Notes under the pieces: generated by a model | Told to the model about the DNA's origin: nothing | Databases searched by the model: none | The model's input: only the letters and a program-made list of their open reading frames with translations | Assembly (NCBI GenBank): GCA_044360075.1 | Contig: JBIKLA010000015.1 | Coordinates: forward strand, 1-64,000 | Direction: 5' to 3' | Source: OMII01 sp947467385 | GTDB taxonomy: Bacteria; Bdellovibrionota_C; UBA2361; OMII01 | Length of the DNA: 64,000 nucleotides | Shown here: one piece after another, positions 26,578 to 34,911 of the stretch | Position numbering within the stretch: the first letter of the stretch is position 1 | Layout: each line of letters starts with the position of its first letter | Position numbers and translations under genes: made by a program

Positions 26578-27566
26578 CGAACTTGTCTAACCCGCTGTTC
26601 GATCGACCCAAAGACGTTGACCCCGTTCTGTATCATCTTGATTGAGATTGCGTCCCCATCGCGGAGGTACTGGGTATTAATGGAGCCGGATTCTATCTTC
26701 TCGCGCATGCGCTGCTCAACGAGGCAGCTTGCGCCAACGGAGGCATCCTCATTCGAAACCGTGCCGCTTCCGATGATTGTTCCTGGCGACAATGGGCGCG
26801 TTTTAGCCGCATGCTCAATGAGCTGAAAGAACGAGAAGTGCATCAGGCCCGCGTCAGGGAACCCGAATCGTGAGCCATTGAGCCACGTTTCAAGGGGCAC
26901 ATGAACCCTGCCGTCGTGCCATGCGCCACCGAGCTCATCTGGCGTTAGGGCAAATGGCGCCAGTGAAGATGGCGGCTTTCCATGGAAGAACCCAAATCCT
27001 GTGCCGAGCTCGCGCGGAATGAGCTCCCGCAAGCTTACGTCGTTGAGGAGCACGAGGAGCTTTACGTGGGACGAAGCTTGAGCCGCAGGCGTGCCCATCG
27101 GCACGGCATCGGTTATCACGGCCACTTCAGACTCAAAGTCCATCCCGTGCGCCTGATCTATAAGCGGGAGATCCTCCGTCGGAGAGAGTAGGTTGTCGCT
27201 TGCGCCCTGGTACATAAGCGGAATGGTGAAGAGGTCGTCCGGAAGCTCTGCTCCGCGGGCCTTACGCACAAGCTTCACATGCTCAATGAATGCGCTGCCA
27301 TCAAGGAACGCCCACGTGCGCGGAAGAGGAGCGAGAAATGAAACATCGGCGACCGGGCGCATCTCCTTCCACGTGCCGGCCCGCACCTGCGTGTCGATGT
27401 CGCGCAGCTTTGGCTCCCGCTCACCCCAAAATGAGAGCGCCTCAAGCAGACAGCCCCACTCTGGTTGCGGAAGGATGGCGATAGAGTCGCGGCTCGGGTG
27501 TACGATAACAAGCTCGCCATCGAAGGCGAGCTCCTTGCGGGCGCTTCGGATCGAGGCAAGGATCAT
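26574..27566 (-). CDS. Fumarylacetoacetate hydrolase-family protein
   Basis: A 330-residue FAH-fold protein. The metal-binding acidic cluster includes DFESEVAVITD, and LNDVSLRELIPRELGTGFGF and GSGTVSNEDA match the family. Together with HppD it fits the last step of tyrosine breakdown, in which fumarylacetoacetate is split to fumarate and acetoacetate. The same family also includes other hydrolases and decarboxylases, so the substrate is inferred from context. Overlaps hppD by 4 bases. Confidence 0.88.
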   Translation of the reverse strand: MILASIRSARKELAFDGELVIVHPSRDSIAILPQPEWGCLLEALSFWGEREPKLRDIDTQVRAGTWKEMRPVADVSFLAPLPRTWAFLDGSAFIEHVKLVRKARGAELPDDLFTIPLMYQGASDNLLSPTEDLPLIDQAHGMDFESEVAVITDAVPMGTPAAQASSHVKLLVLLNDVSLRELIPRELGTGFGFFHGKPPSSLAPFALTPDELGGAWHDGRVHVPLETWLNGSRFGFPDAGLMHFSFFQLIEHAAKTRPLSPGTIIGSGTVSNEDASVGASCLVEQRMREKIESGSINTQYLRDGDAISIKMIQNGVNVFGSIEQRVRQVR

Positions 27567-28738
27567 AGGTTACCCCGCTCAGCCTGGTCGCGCTCAATCG
27601 CCTCAAAGAGCGCCTTAAAGTTTCCAGCACCAAAGCCCTGAGAGCCTTCGCGTTGGATCACCTCAAAGAAGAGGGTGGGACGATCCTGGAGGTTTTTCGT
27701 GAAGATTTGAAGCAGGTATCCGTCCTCATCCCGATCAGCAAGGATTCCCAGCTCCTGAATCTTTGCGAGGTCCTCCCTGATGGTGCCTACGCGGCTCGGA
27801 ACCTGCTCGTAGTAGTTCTTTGGCACCCACAGGAACCGCACTCCGCGCGCACGCAGGCGCGACACGACCGATATGATGTCGTTAGTCCGAAAGGCGATGT
27901 GCTGGACGCCGGGGCCGCCATTAAACTCAAGGTACTCCTCGATCTGGGACTTTCTCTTGCCCTCAGCTGGCTCGTTGATAGGCATCTTGATCTTACCGCC
28001 CCCGCCGTTCATCACCTTGGACATCAGGGCCGAGTACTCAGTTGAGATGTCCTTGTCTGAGAAGTGCTTGAACTGGGTGAACCCGAGCACCTTCTCGTAG
28101 AACGCCACCCACTCATCCATCCTGCCGAGCTCCACGTTGCCGACCACGTGGTCTATCACTGCTAGGCCAGCCTCCTCTATGGCGACATCCCGCGGGAAGA
28201 TCTGGCTGTATGGCGCAAAGCCCGGGAGGAAGGGCCCCTCGTATCCGGTGTGCTCAATGAAGGAGTGAACTGTGTCCCCGTACGTCTTGATAGAGGCATG
28301 AATAATGCTGCCGTTTTGGTCCCTCCACTCTGCCGGGGCTGACACAGGCTGGGCACCGCGTTTGACGGCCTCGTAAAAGCTTGCGGCACAATTTGGAACC
28401 TTGAAAGCGACATCCTTTGCCGAAAAGCCGTGCTTGTGGACGTGCTCTGCGAGTGGGCTCGTGGAGCGCAAGGGGCATGTGATCTGGAGGAGCACGTTAC
28501 CCTGCTGTAGCGCGATGCTGACCGAGTCCCTGTGGCCCGTTTCCGGGCCGCGATACCCAACAGGCCTAAAGCCAAAGCCGTGAGCGAGGTAGAAGGCGCT
28601 CTGCTTCGCCGAGTCCGCGTAGATCTCGATATGGTGAAAGCCGTCGATAGCGAGCGGGTCGAGGCTGCCAGCTGAACGCGCTTTGGCGGGATCTATAGGC
28701 GAGATAGCGCAAGGATTGAGGTTCTTGCTTGCAGTCAT
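27563..28738 (-). CDS. hppD: 4-hydroxyphenylpyruvate dioxygenase
   Basis: A 391-residue Fe(II)-dependent dioxygenase that makes homogentisate from 4-hydroxyphenylpyruvate. The iron ligands are visible as His in IDHVVGNVE, His in GPGVQHIAFRTND and Glu in LFFEVIQR, with the C-terminal gating helix FGAGNFKALFEAIERDQAER. I use the ATG at 28738, which has AAGGAAGG 5 bases upstream; the frame stays open to 28876 without a better start. It is second in the minus-strand operon after an amidohydrolase gene. Confidence 0.96.
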   Translation of the reverse strand: MTASKNLNPCAISPIDPAKARSAGSLDPLAIDGFHHIEIYADSAKQSAFYLAHGFGFRPVGYRGPETGHRDSVSIALQQGNVLLQITCPLRSTSPLAEHVHKHGFSAKDVAFKVPNCAASFYEAVKRGAQPVSAPAEWRDQNGSIIHASIKTYGDTVHSFIEHTGYEGPFLPGFAPYSQIFPRDVAIEEAGLAVIDHVVGNVELGRMDEWVAFYEKVLGFTQFKHFSDKDISTEYSALMSKVMNGGGGKIKMPINEPAEGKRKSQIEEYLEFNGGPGVQHIAFRTNDIISVVSRLRARGVRFLWVPKNYYEQVPSRVGTIREDLAKIQELGILADRDEDGYLLQIFTKNLQDRPTLFFEVIQREGSQGFGAGNFKALFEAIERDQAERGNL

Positions 28739-28912
28739 GGGGACCTTCCTTTGAGCGAAAGCTAGAGCACACGCCGGGCCAAGGGAGTTGGCCTTTGGCA
28801 CCCAGAGGCTGAGTATACTCCTATTGGTTGGGGGCAGCAGCAAGAAAGCGCCTAAGATACCGCTTTTACATCGCATGTGCGGCGTCAGCCGCCCGCACGC
28901 GCTCGACGAGCC

Positions 28913-29971
28913 TCAACCCAGAAGGCGCTTGGCTGCGCCGAAATAAAGCATGTCGAGGTGCTCATGAGGCAGCTGAAAACCGCGCAAAACCGGGGCATCA
29001 AGCGGCGAGTGTTGGTCGGGTGCCACGAGGTGGAGGTCGGGATCCGCGATAGGCGACTCGCCCACATGGGAGGTCTCAAGCAGGGTTCGAAGCGCCCAGT
29101 AGCGCGACGCATAGAGATCATACGCATCCTCAGCGCTCGAAGCCTTTGCCTCCATCTCAGTGGAACTGCGCTGGGAGGAAACGTGGGAGTCAGAGGTGAC
29201 GATATCCGAGCCAAACAGGATCCGCCCAGACCAGCGGATGAAGAAAGCTTTGGTTTTCTCAGGCGGGTGCTTGCTCAGCTCACGGACTATCCACTTCGTC
29301 GCGCTGCAGTCGAGGTACAGGTTTGGGTGCCGAGACAGAAGCCCTGCAAGAAAGTCGAGGTCCTCTGGATATCCGCCCATATGAGCCGCAATCCAAGGCG
29401 TAGTGAAGCGCTCCACGACCTCCTCAAAAAGCTCATACTGCTGAGCTTTTGTGCCGTAGCGCGCCGCATCGCTGTACTTGGTGCTGAACCACGTGTCAGG
29501 ATCCGCTACGTGAGCCATAAAGATCATGCCGAGATCTTGCGCGGCCTTCATCGCCTCGATCCGGAGGGGGGAGTTGAGCTTGCACGGGCTTGAGGCGAAG
29601 GGCTCAGACGAAGCCTCATAGATGCGCGGAGCGCTCCAGAACTTTGCAATGCGGCTTCCCTGCTTGTGGAACTCTGGTATTCGCGTCACGTAATCCCGGC
29701 CCATAGCGGCGAGGCGATCCTTGCTGGAAAAATCCGGCACGGCGATAAAGCTCACCTGATCGTGCAGTATTCCGCGCACCACTGGAATTTCGGGCAGCGA
29801 TGTCATCGAGTAGGTCATTCCGATGCCGTAGTGGCGCGCCGCTTCGGCATAGATCTTTGTCGCCGTCTCGCCGTGAATGTGGGAATGCACGTCGATGATG
29901 GGTGAGCCCCGTTGCGGGAAATTGGACGCGAGCGCGTTATAGTCGAGGCTTATTCTGTTTGAGGGCTTCAT
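28913..29971 (-). CDS. Amidohydrolase (metal-dependent, ACMSD-like superfamily)
   Basis: A 352-residue TIM-barrel metal hydrolase from ATG 29971. The metal-site HxH lies in IIDVHSHIHG; further metal ligands are His in AHVADPD, His in AAHMGGYPED and Asp in ILFGSDI. Amidohydrolase-2 members are hydrolases or decarboxylases of small aromatic and related acids. It is 174 bases upstream of hppD on the same strand, so a role in aromatic catabolism is possible, but no substrate can be assigned. Confidence 0.82.
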   Translation of the reverse strand: MKPSNRISLDYNALASNFPQRGSPIIDVHSHIHGETATKIYAEAARHYGIGMTYSMTSLPEIPVVRGILHDQVSFIAVPDFSSKDRLAAMGRDYVTRIPEFHKQGSRIAKFWSAPRIYEASSEPFASSPCKLNSPLRIEAMKAAQDLGMIFMAHVADPDTWFSTKYSDAARYGTKAQQYELFEEVVERFTTPWIAAHMGGYPEDLDFLAGLLSRHPNLYLDCSATKWIVRELSKHPPEKTKAFFIRWSGRILFGSDIVTSDSHVSSQRSSTEMEAKASSAEDAYDLYASRYWALRTLLETSHVGESPIADPDLHLVAPDQHSPLDAPVLRGFQLPHEHLDMLYFGAAKRLLG

Positions 29972-30154
29972 GGCTTGTTTGCACCGCAACTGAGCATTGA
30001 GCTGAATGCTAACATCCTGAAATAAGCAGTTAAATACACCAAGGCACAGCCGAGCGGAGTATATTTCACGGGACTCAGGCGCAAACACTGTCTTATTGTG
30101 GCTGATAGGGGAAAGGGAATGCATGCTGGCAGCATCTAGAAATAGAGAGATCTC

Positions 30155-31651
30155 ATGAAATCGAATGCGGAACTAAAACTCGTAGATCTGCCGGCGGCAC
30201 CCCTGGCGGCCAGAAACCTGATCGCTGGAGAGTGGTCGAATGGGCAGGCGGCCGCGCGGCCAGTAGTGAGTCCCTACACCGGAGCGAGCATCGGAACGAT
30301 TTATCCCGCATCCCCCGGGGATGTTAATCGTTGCGTGGAGGAGGCCTCAAAAGCATTTGCCACATGGAGAGCCGTTCCGATTAAGGAGCGCACGGCGGTG
30401 CTGCTTCGCCTAAGGGAGCTCCTGCTTCGTGACGTTGATGCCCTGGCCCACAGCGCTGCCCGGGAGTCGGGGAAGCTCGTTGCTGAGGGGCGCGCGGAGG
30501 TCCTTAAGGGCATCGAGGTGCTTGAGTTCGCTGCAAGCCTGCAGAACAGCGACTTGGGGGGAGCGCTTGAAGTGAGCCGCGGCGTCACGTGCGAGTACCG
30601 GCGCGAGCCACTCGGGGTTACGGTAGGCATCACTCCCTTTAACTTTCCGACCATGGTGCCGATGTGGATGATCCCGATCTCTCTAGCCTTGGGAAATGCG
30701 TTTATCTTGAAGCCCTCTGACAAGGTCCCTTTCACGCCCGTTATGTTGGGCGATCTCATCCGCGAGGCAGGTTTTCCCAACGGCGTCTTCTCCGTGCTCC
30801 AGGGCGGAAGGGAGATTGTTGAGGCGCTTGCGGAACATCCAGGGGTTTCTGCCGTCGGGTTTGTTGGGTCATCGGCTGTTGCCAAGAGCGTCTATGCCAG
30901 GGCGGCCGCAACGGGCAAGCGTGCGCTGTGCCTCGGAGGCGCAAAAAATCACCTGATTGTTGTGCCGGATGCAGATCCGGTTGTGACGGTCGATGGCGTC
31001 GTTGCCTCCTTCACTGGATGTGCTGGGCAGCGCTGCATGGCGGCCAGCGTCCTTATTGCAGTTGGGCAAGTTGATCTCCTCATTGAAAAGATTGTCGAGG
31101 CGGCTTCCAAGGTTGAGCTTGGTCGCGACATGGGTGCGCTTATCGACAGGGCCGCGCATAATCGCCTCGTGAAAGCTATCGAGCGTGCCCAAGCGGAGGG
31201 CGCATCGATTCGCCTAGATGGCCGAAAAGCGGCAGCTCCGAAGGGGCATGAGCAGGGCTTCTGGCTTGGGCCGACCATTATCGACCACGCGCGCCCGACG
31301 ATGGAATGTGGCTGTGTTGAGCTCTTTGGCCCGGTGCTCACGATTGTGCGCGTGAATAACCTCGATGAGGCGCTGCGGCTAGAGCGTGAGAGCCCCTACG
31401 GCAACGCCCTCTCGGTTTTTACGACCAGCGGCGCGGTTGCGCAGTACGTGTCTGACAATGCGGCTTCGGGAATGATCGGGATTAACATCGGAGTGCCCGT
31501 TCCGCGCGAGCCGTTCTCATTCGGCGGGACTAAGGAGTCGAAGTTCGGCACGGGTGATATAACCGGCGCCGGAGGGGTGGAGCTGTGGTCGCAGCGCAAG
31601 AAAATTACTGCCAAGTGGTCTGTGCAGCCCGACAAGAACTGGATGTCATAG
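30155..31651 (+). CDS. mmsA: CoA-acylating methylmalonate/malonate-semialdehyde dehydrogenase
   Basis: A 498-residue aldehyde dehydrogenase. The catalytic Cys sits in TGCAGQRCMAAS (MmsA-type GQRCMA), with the substrate-region GVTVGITPFNFPTMVPMWMI characteristic of MmsA. It oxidises (methyl)malonate semialdehyde with CoA, giving propionyl-CoA or acetyl-CoA and CO2. Usually it serves valine, inositol or beta-alanine breakdown. Here it precedes the Urc1 homologue by 15 bases, so it is probably the malonate-semialdehyde step of uracil breakdown, which is my inference. Confidence 0.93.
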   Translation: MKSNAELKLVDLPAAPLAARNLIAGEWSNGQAAARPVVSPYTGASIGTIYPASPGDVNRCVEEASKAFATWRAVPIKERTAVLLRLRELLLRDVDALAHSAARESGKLVAEGRAEVLKGIEVLEFAASLQNSDLGGALEVSRGVTCEYRREPLGVTVGITPFNFPTMVPMWMIPISLALGNAFILKPSDKVPFTPVMLGDLIREAGFPNGVFSVLQGGREIVEALAEHPGVSAVGFVGSSAVAKSVYARAAATGKRALCLGGAKNHLIVVPDADPVVTVDGVVASFTGCAGQRCMAASVLIAVGQVDLLIEKIVEAASKVELGRDMGALIDRAAHNRLVKAIERAQAEGASIRLDGRKAAAPKGHEQGFWLGPTIIDHARPTMECGCVELFGPVLTIVRVNNLDEALRLERESPYGNALSVFTTSGAVAQYVSDNAASGMIGINIGVPVPREPFSFGGTKESKFGTGDITGAGGVELWSQRKKITAKWSVQPDKNWMS

Positions 31652-31666
31652 AAAGCGAGAGAGAAC

Positions 31667-32926
31667 ATGACCGCAAAAAAGAAAGCGCTTAAGCCCATCA
31701 TGCTGACGTCGCATCCCGCCGGGACCGCAGAAGCGGTGGTGCCGATCCACTGGGGTGCCAAGGATCCCCTGACGCGTGGTCCTGTGATTGGCACGTTAAC
31801 GGATACCGCGCAGAGAAACTGCATGGGCAGCCATTCGGGCGCGTACTCTGTCTATAGGGCGCTCGCAGTCGCGTCGGGCTCTCTCGATCCCGATCATATT
31901 CCGGACTTTACCAATACCGCTCCTGCCGTGAGGATAGGACCATTCGATAGCTGGTATGATCCTGGCCGTATTGTGTCGATGGACCCCTGGGGGGCGGATG
32001 TGGGGGACATCTTTGGGGATTACATTAAGCAGGGCTATAATATTCAGCCCACTATAGCGATAACTCGCGCCCACATTACTATCCCGGAGATCGTCTCAGA
32101 GGTCGAGGAGGGGCGCATCGCTGTTGATGGCGACATCGTCGGACCGACCGGTGACTGCAAGGTAATTAAGGCGGCGATCGAGCCTGTATGGTTCCTTCCG
32201 GCCGTGGCGCAGCGGTTCCAGATTCCAGAGAGCGAGCTGCGCAGGGCACTCTTTGAGCACACGGGAGGAATGTTCCCCGAGCTCGTTACCCGCTCCGACC
32301 TGCATGTGCTCCTTCCGCCCATCGGCGGCCACACGGTATACTTCTTCGGCGAGGTCTCCTCTATCCCAGATCTCTCGAAGGAGCTGACGGTACGGGTTCA
32401 CGACGAGTGCAACGGCTCGGACGTATTCGGGTCGGATATATGCACCTGCCGGCCATACTTGGTGCACGGCATCGAGGAGTGCGTCAAGACGGCGCAGCGC
32501 GGCGGATGCGGAGTGATTGTGTACAACCGCAAAGAGGGGCGAGCACTCGGTGAGGTGACAAAGTTTCTTGTGTACAACGCGCGTAAGCGCCAAGAGGGCG
32601 GTGACAGGGCAGATCAGTACTTCCGTAGGACAGAGTGCATCGCGGGCGTACAGGACATGCGATTTCAGGAGCTCATGCCGGACGTCCTCCACTGGATGGG
32701 GGTTCGTCGCATCGATAAGCTCGTTTCCATGAGCGACATGAAGTACAACGCCATCACCCGTTCCGGAATCGAGGTAATTACTCGGGTTTCGATACCTGAG
32801 GGAAGAATTCCGGAGGATGCGAGAGTGGAGATGGATGCCAAAAAGGCAGCCGGGTATTTCTCCGAGAAGGCTCCGCCTTCGGCCCAGGAGCTCAACAACA
32901 CGCGTGGCCGGAAGCTTGAGGACTAG
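31667..32926 (+). CDS. GTP cyclohydrolase II homologue, Urc1-type (uracil catabolism)
   Basis: A 419-residue protein. The C-terminal half has the RibA-type zinc cysteines in ECNGSDVFGSDICTC and the EGRALGEVTK active-site loop. The N-terminal ~190-residue extension, with MGSHSGAYSVYRALAVASG and IDKLVSMSDMKYNA in place of the RibA TNN element, is the URC1 arrangement. URC1 acts with URC4 in breaking down UMP formed from uracil. The direct neighbours DUF1688 and upp support this strongly. It is not a riboflavin gene: no ribB, ribD, ribE or ribH is near. Confidence 0.88.
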   Translation: MTAKKKALKPIMLTSHPAGTAEAVVPIHWGAKDPLTRGPVIGTLTDTAQRNCMGSHSGAYSVYRALAVASGSLDPDHIPDFTNTAPAVRIGPFDSWYDPGRIVSMDPWGADVGDIFGDYIKQGYNIQPTIAITRAHITIPEIVSEVEEGRIAVDGDIVGPTGDCKVIKAAIEPVWFLPAVAQRFQIPESELRRALFEHTGGMFPELVTRSDLHVLLPPIGGHTVYFFGEVSSIPDLSKELTVRVHDECNGSDVFGSDICTCRPYLVHGIEECVKTAQRGGCGVIVYNRKEGRALGEVTKFLVYNARKRQEGGDRADQYFRRTECIAGVQDMRFQELMPDVLHWMGVRRIDKLVSMSDMKYNAITRSGIEVITRVSIPEGRIPEDARVEMDAKKAAGYFSEKAPPSAQELNNTRGRKLED

Positions 32927-32964
32927 TAGGGCCGGCCACAGCGGCCAAGAGAGATGTGAGGGAT

Positions 32965-34221
32965 ATGGGGGTTGAGGGGGATATGACGACGTCCGGCGCA
33001 GGCACCGAGGAGGCGATTTCGTACATCCGCAGCGCAAAGGCGATTCGCGAACGATGCGGCCAGATCCTGTCTCTCGCTGAGAAAGATGCGCTCGCACACT
33101 TCGCGCTACATGAGGAGCGGCTACCGTCTCTCGTGTCGGCGGTGCAGGAGGAGCTTCAAGCCAATTACCCCGATGGGCGCGTGCCGTTCCACAGCCGCTG
33201 GAGGCACTTTGGTGTTGGAGGGGTTGACCGCGAAGCGATTCTCAACTCGAGGCTTGCGGCGCTCCCCGCTCTTGAGCGTGCCAGGGCGAAGCTTGAGCTG
33301 GCTTTCGTCAGTGTCCTGCTCGATGCCGGCGCTGGTGACACATGGACCTTCCGCGACGGCGACTGCCGGCGCAGCTTCGGCCGATCGGAGGGGCTTGCAG
33401 TCGCATCGCTTGAGGCCTTCACGCAGGGTGCTTTCGGAAGCCAGCCGTATACCGTTACGGCGGATGCGCTTTGTGGCATGAGCCCGGAAAAAGCAGCGCG
33501 AATCTTTCAGGTCACGGAAAATAATCCTCTTGCGGGCCTCGAGGGGCGCGTCGCGCTGCTCAATCAGCTCGGTGAGGTAATCGGGAAGCGCGCTGAAGTT
33601 TTCGCCGGATCCCCCGGGCGCCTCGGTGGCATGCTTGAGTCGGTTGCTTCCCTCACTGACCGCAACGGCACGGTGCATGCGGATAAGCTCCTGCGCCTCC
33701 TCCTCGATACCTTCTCGCCCATTTGGCCTGGAAGGATATCGATTGGTGGGCAGATTTTAGGAGACGTGTGGAGCCACTCGCTCGTGGCTGGGCAGGGCGA
33801 AACCGATAAGCTCGTCCCTTTCCACAAGCTCTCGCAGTGGCTTGCATACTCGCTCCTTGAGCCTCTTGATCAGGCTGGGGTGTCGGTCGGGTACCTCGAT
33901 GAGCTTACGGGGCTTCCAGAGTACCGAAATGGCGGCCTGCTTATTGATTCAGGAGTGCTTGCCGTTAAGGAACCGGCTGCACTGACGGAGCGGCACAGCC
34001 CCGCGTCTGAGCTTGTCGTTGAGTGGCGGGCGCTAACGGTAAGCCTGCTCGACCGCATCGCGGATGGCCTGCGCCAGAGGCTAGATCTCACCGCCGAAGA
34101 GCTGCCGCTGGCGAAGGTTCTCCAGGGAGGAACGTGGAGCCTTGGCAGGAAGTTCGCCGCCGAGCGGAGAGCCCATGCGGCGCCGCCGATTGCAATAGTG
34201 AGTGACGGCACAGTCTTTTAG
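32965..34221 (+). CDS. DUF1688 protein, Urc4 homologue (uracil catabolism)
   Basis: A protein of about 418 residues matching DUF1688/URC4: FHSRWRHFGVGGVDRE, WTFRDGDCRRSFGRSEGLAV and FDAD-like C-terminal segments, ending in PPIAIVSDGTVF. No conventional catalytic motif is known for the family; yeast genetics places it with URC1 in cleaving the uracil-derived nucleotide. The start is uncertain: GTG 32956, ATG 32965 and ATG 32983 are in frame; I take 32965. It lies 38 bases after the Urc1 gene and 48 before upp. Confidence 0.87.
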   Translation: MGVEGDMTTSGAGTEEAISYIRSAKAIRERCGQILSLAEKDALAHFALHEERLPSLVSAVQEELQANYPDGRVPFHSRWRHFGVGGVDREAILNSRLAALPALERARAKLELAFVSVLLDAGAGDTWTFRDGDCRRSFGRSEGLAVASLEAFTQGAFGSQPYTVTADALCGMSPEKAARIFQVTENNPLAGLEGRVALLNQLGEVIGKRAEVFAGSPGRLGGMLESVASLTDRNGTVHADKLLRLLLDTFSPIWPGRISIGGQILGDVWSHSLVAGQGETDKLVPFHKLSQWLAYSLLEPLDQAGVSVGYLDELTGLPEYRNGGLLIDSGVLAVKEPAALTERHSPASELVVEWRALTVSLLDRIADGLRQRLDLTAEELPLAKVLQGGTWSLGRKFAAERRAHAAPPIAIVSDGTVF

Positions 34222-34269
34222 GCCTACGATATCGAGCGAAAGGCACAAATAGCCAGCCCGGAGACCAGC

Positions 34270-34908
34270 ATGAAAGCATCGCAACCTGTTACTGTCGTGA
34301 GCCATCCGCTCGTCCAGCACAAGCTGACGCTTATGCGGATGGAAGAGACGCCCAGCGCCGAGTTCAGGCGCCTCCTGCGTGAGCTCAGCATGCTCATGGC
34401 GTACGAGGTGACGCGCGATATTCCCCTCACAAAGGTCGATATTAATACCCCGGTGGCGAAGACGAAGTCGCCGGTCATCGATGGAAAGAAGATCACGCTC
34501 GTATCTATCCTTCGTGCCGGAAACGGTATCCTTGACGGCATGCTTGAGCTCATCCCGTCAGCGCGAGTGGGGCACATCGGCATCTACCGCGATCCAACCA
34601 CCCTTGCGCCGGTGGAGTACTACTTCAAGATGCCGCCGGACATCTCGCAGCGGGATGTTATCGTGGTCGACCCGATGCTCGCCACCGGCAACTCGGCGGC
34701 AGCCGCCATATCCCGCATCAAGGGCCTGAAGCCACAGTCGATAAAGTTTGTCTGCCTGATCGCTTCTCCGGAAGGTGTCGATCTCCTTCGTGAAGAGCAT
34801 CCGGATGTGCCGATCTTCACCGCATCAGTCGACGAGAACCTCGACGAGCACGGCTATATCATCCCGGGACTGGGCGACGCAGGTGATCGCATCTACGGCA
34901 CTAAGTAG
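34270..34908 (+). CDS. upp: Uracil phosphoribosyltransferase
   Basis: A 212-residue enzyme that makes UMP from uracil and PRPP. The PRPP loop is VVDPMLATGNSAAAAIS, and the uracil-binding C-terminus is YIIPGLGDAGDRIYGTK. GGAGA lies 6 bases before the ATG. In the URC route the first step is performed by this same activity (URC6 in yeast), so its place at the end of the cluster fits both salvage and catabolism. It stops 3 bases from the convergent murJ. Confidence 0.96.
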   Translation: MKASQPVTVVSHPLVQHKLTLMRMEETPSAEFRRLLRELSMLMAYEVTRDIPLTKVDINTPVAKTKSPVIDGKKITLVSILRAGNGILDGMLELIPSARVGHIGIYRDPTTLAPVEYYFKMPPDISQRDVIVVDPMLATGNSAAAAISRIKGLKPQSIKFVCLIASPEGVDLLREEHPDVPIFTASVDENLDEHGYIIPGLGDAGDRIYGTK

Positions 34909-34911
34909 GCC

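Noticed and set aside
31667..32926. Riboflavin-type GTP cyclohydrolase II (ribA)
   Set aside because: The long N-terminal extension, altered active-site loop and URC neighbours fit Urc1; no other riboflavin genes are near.
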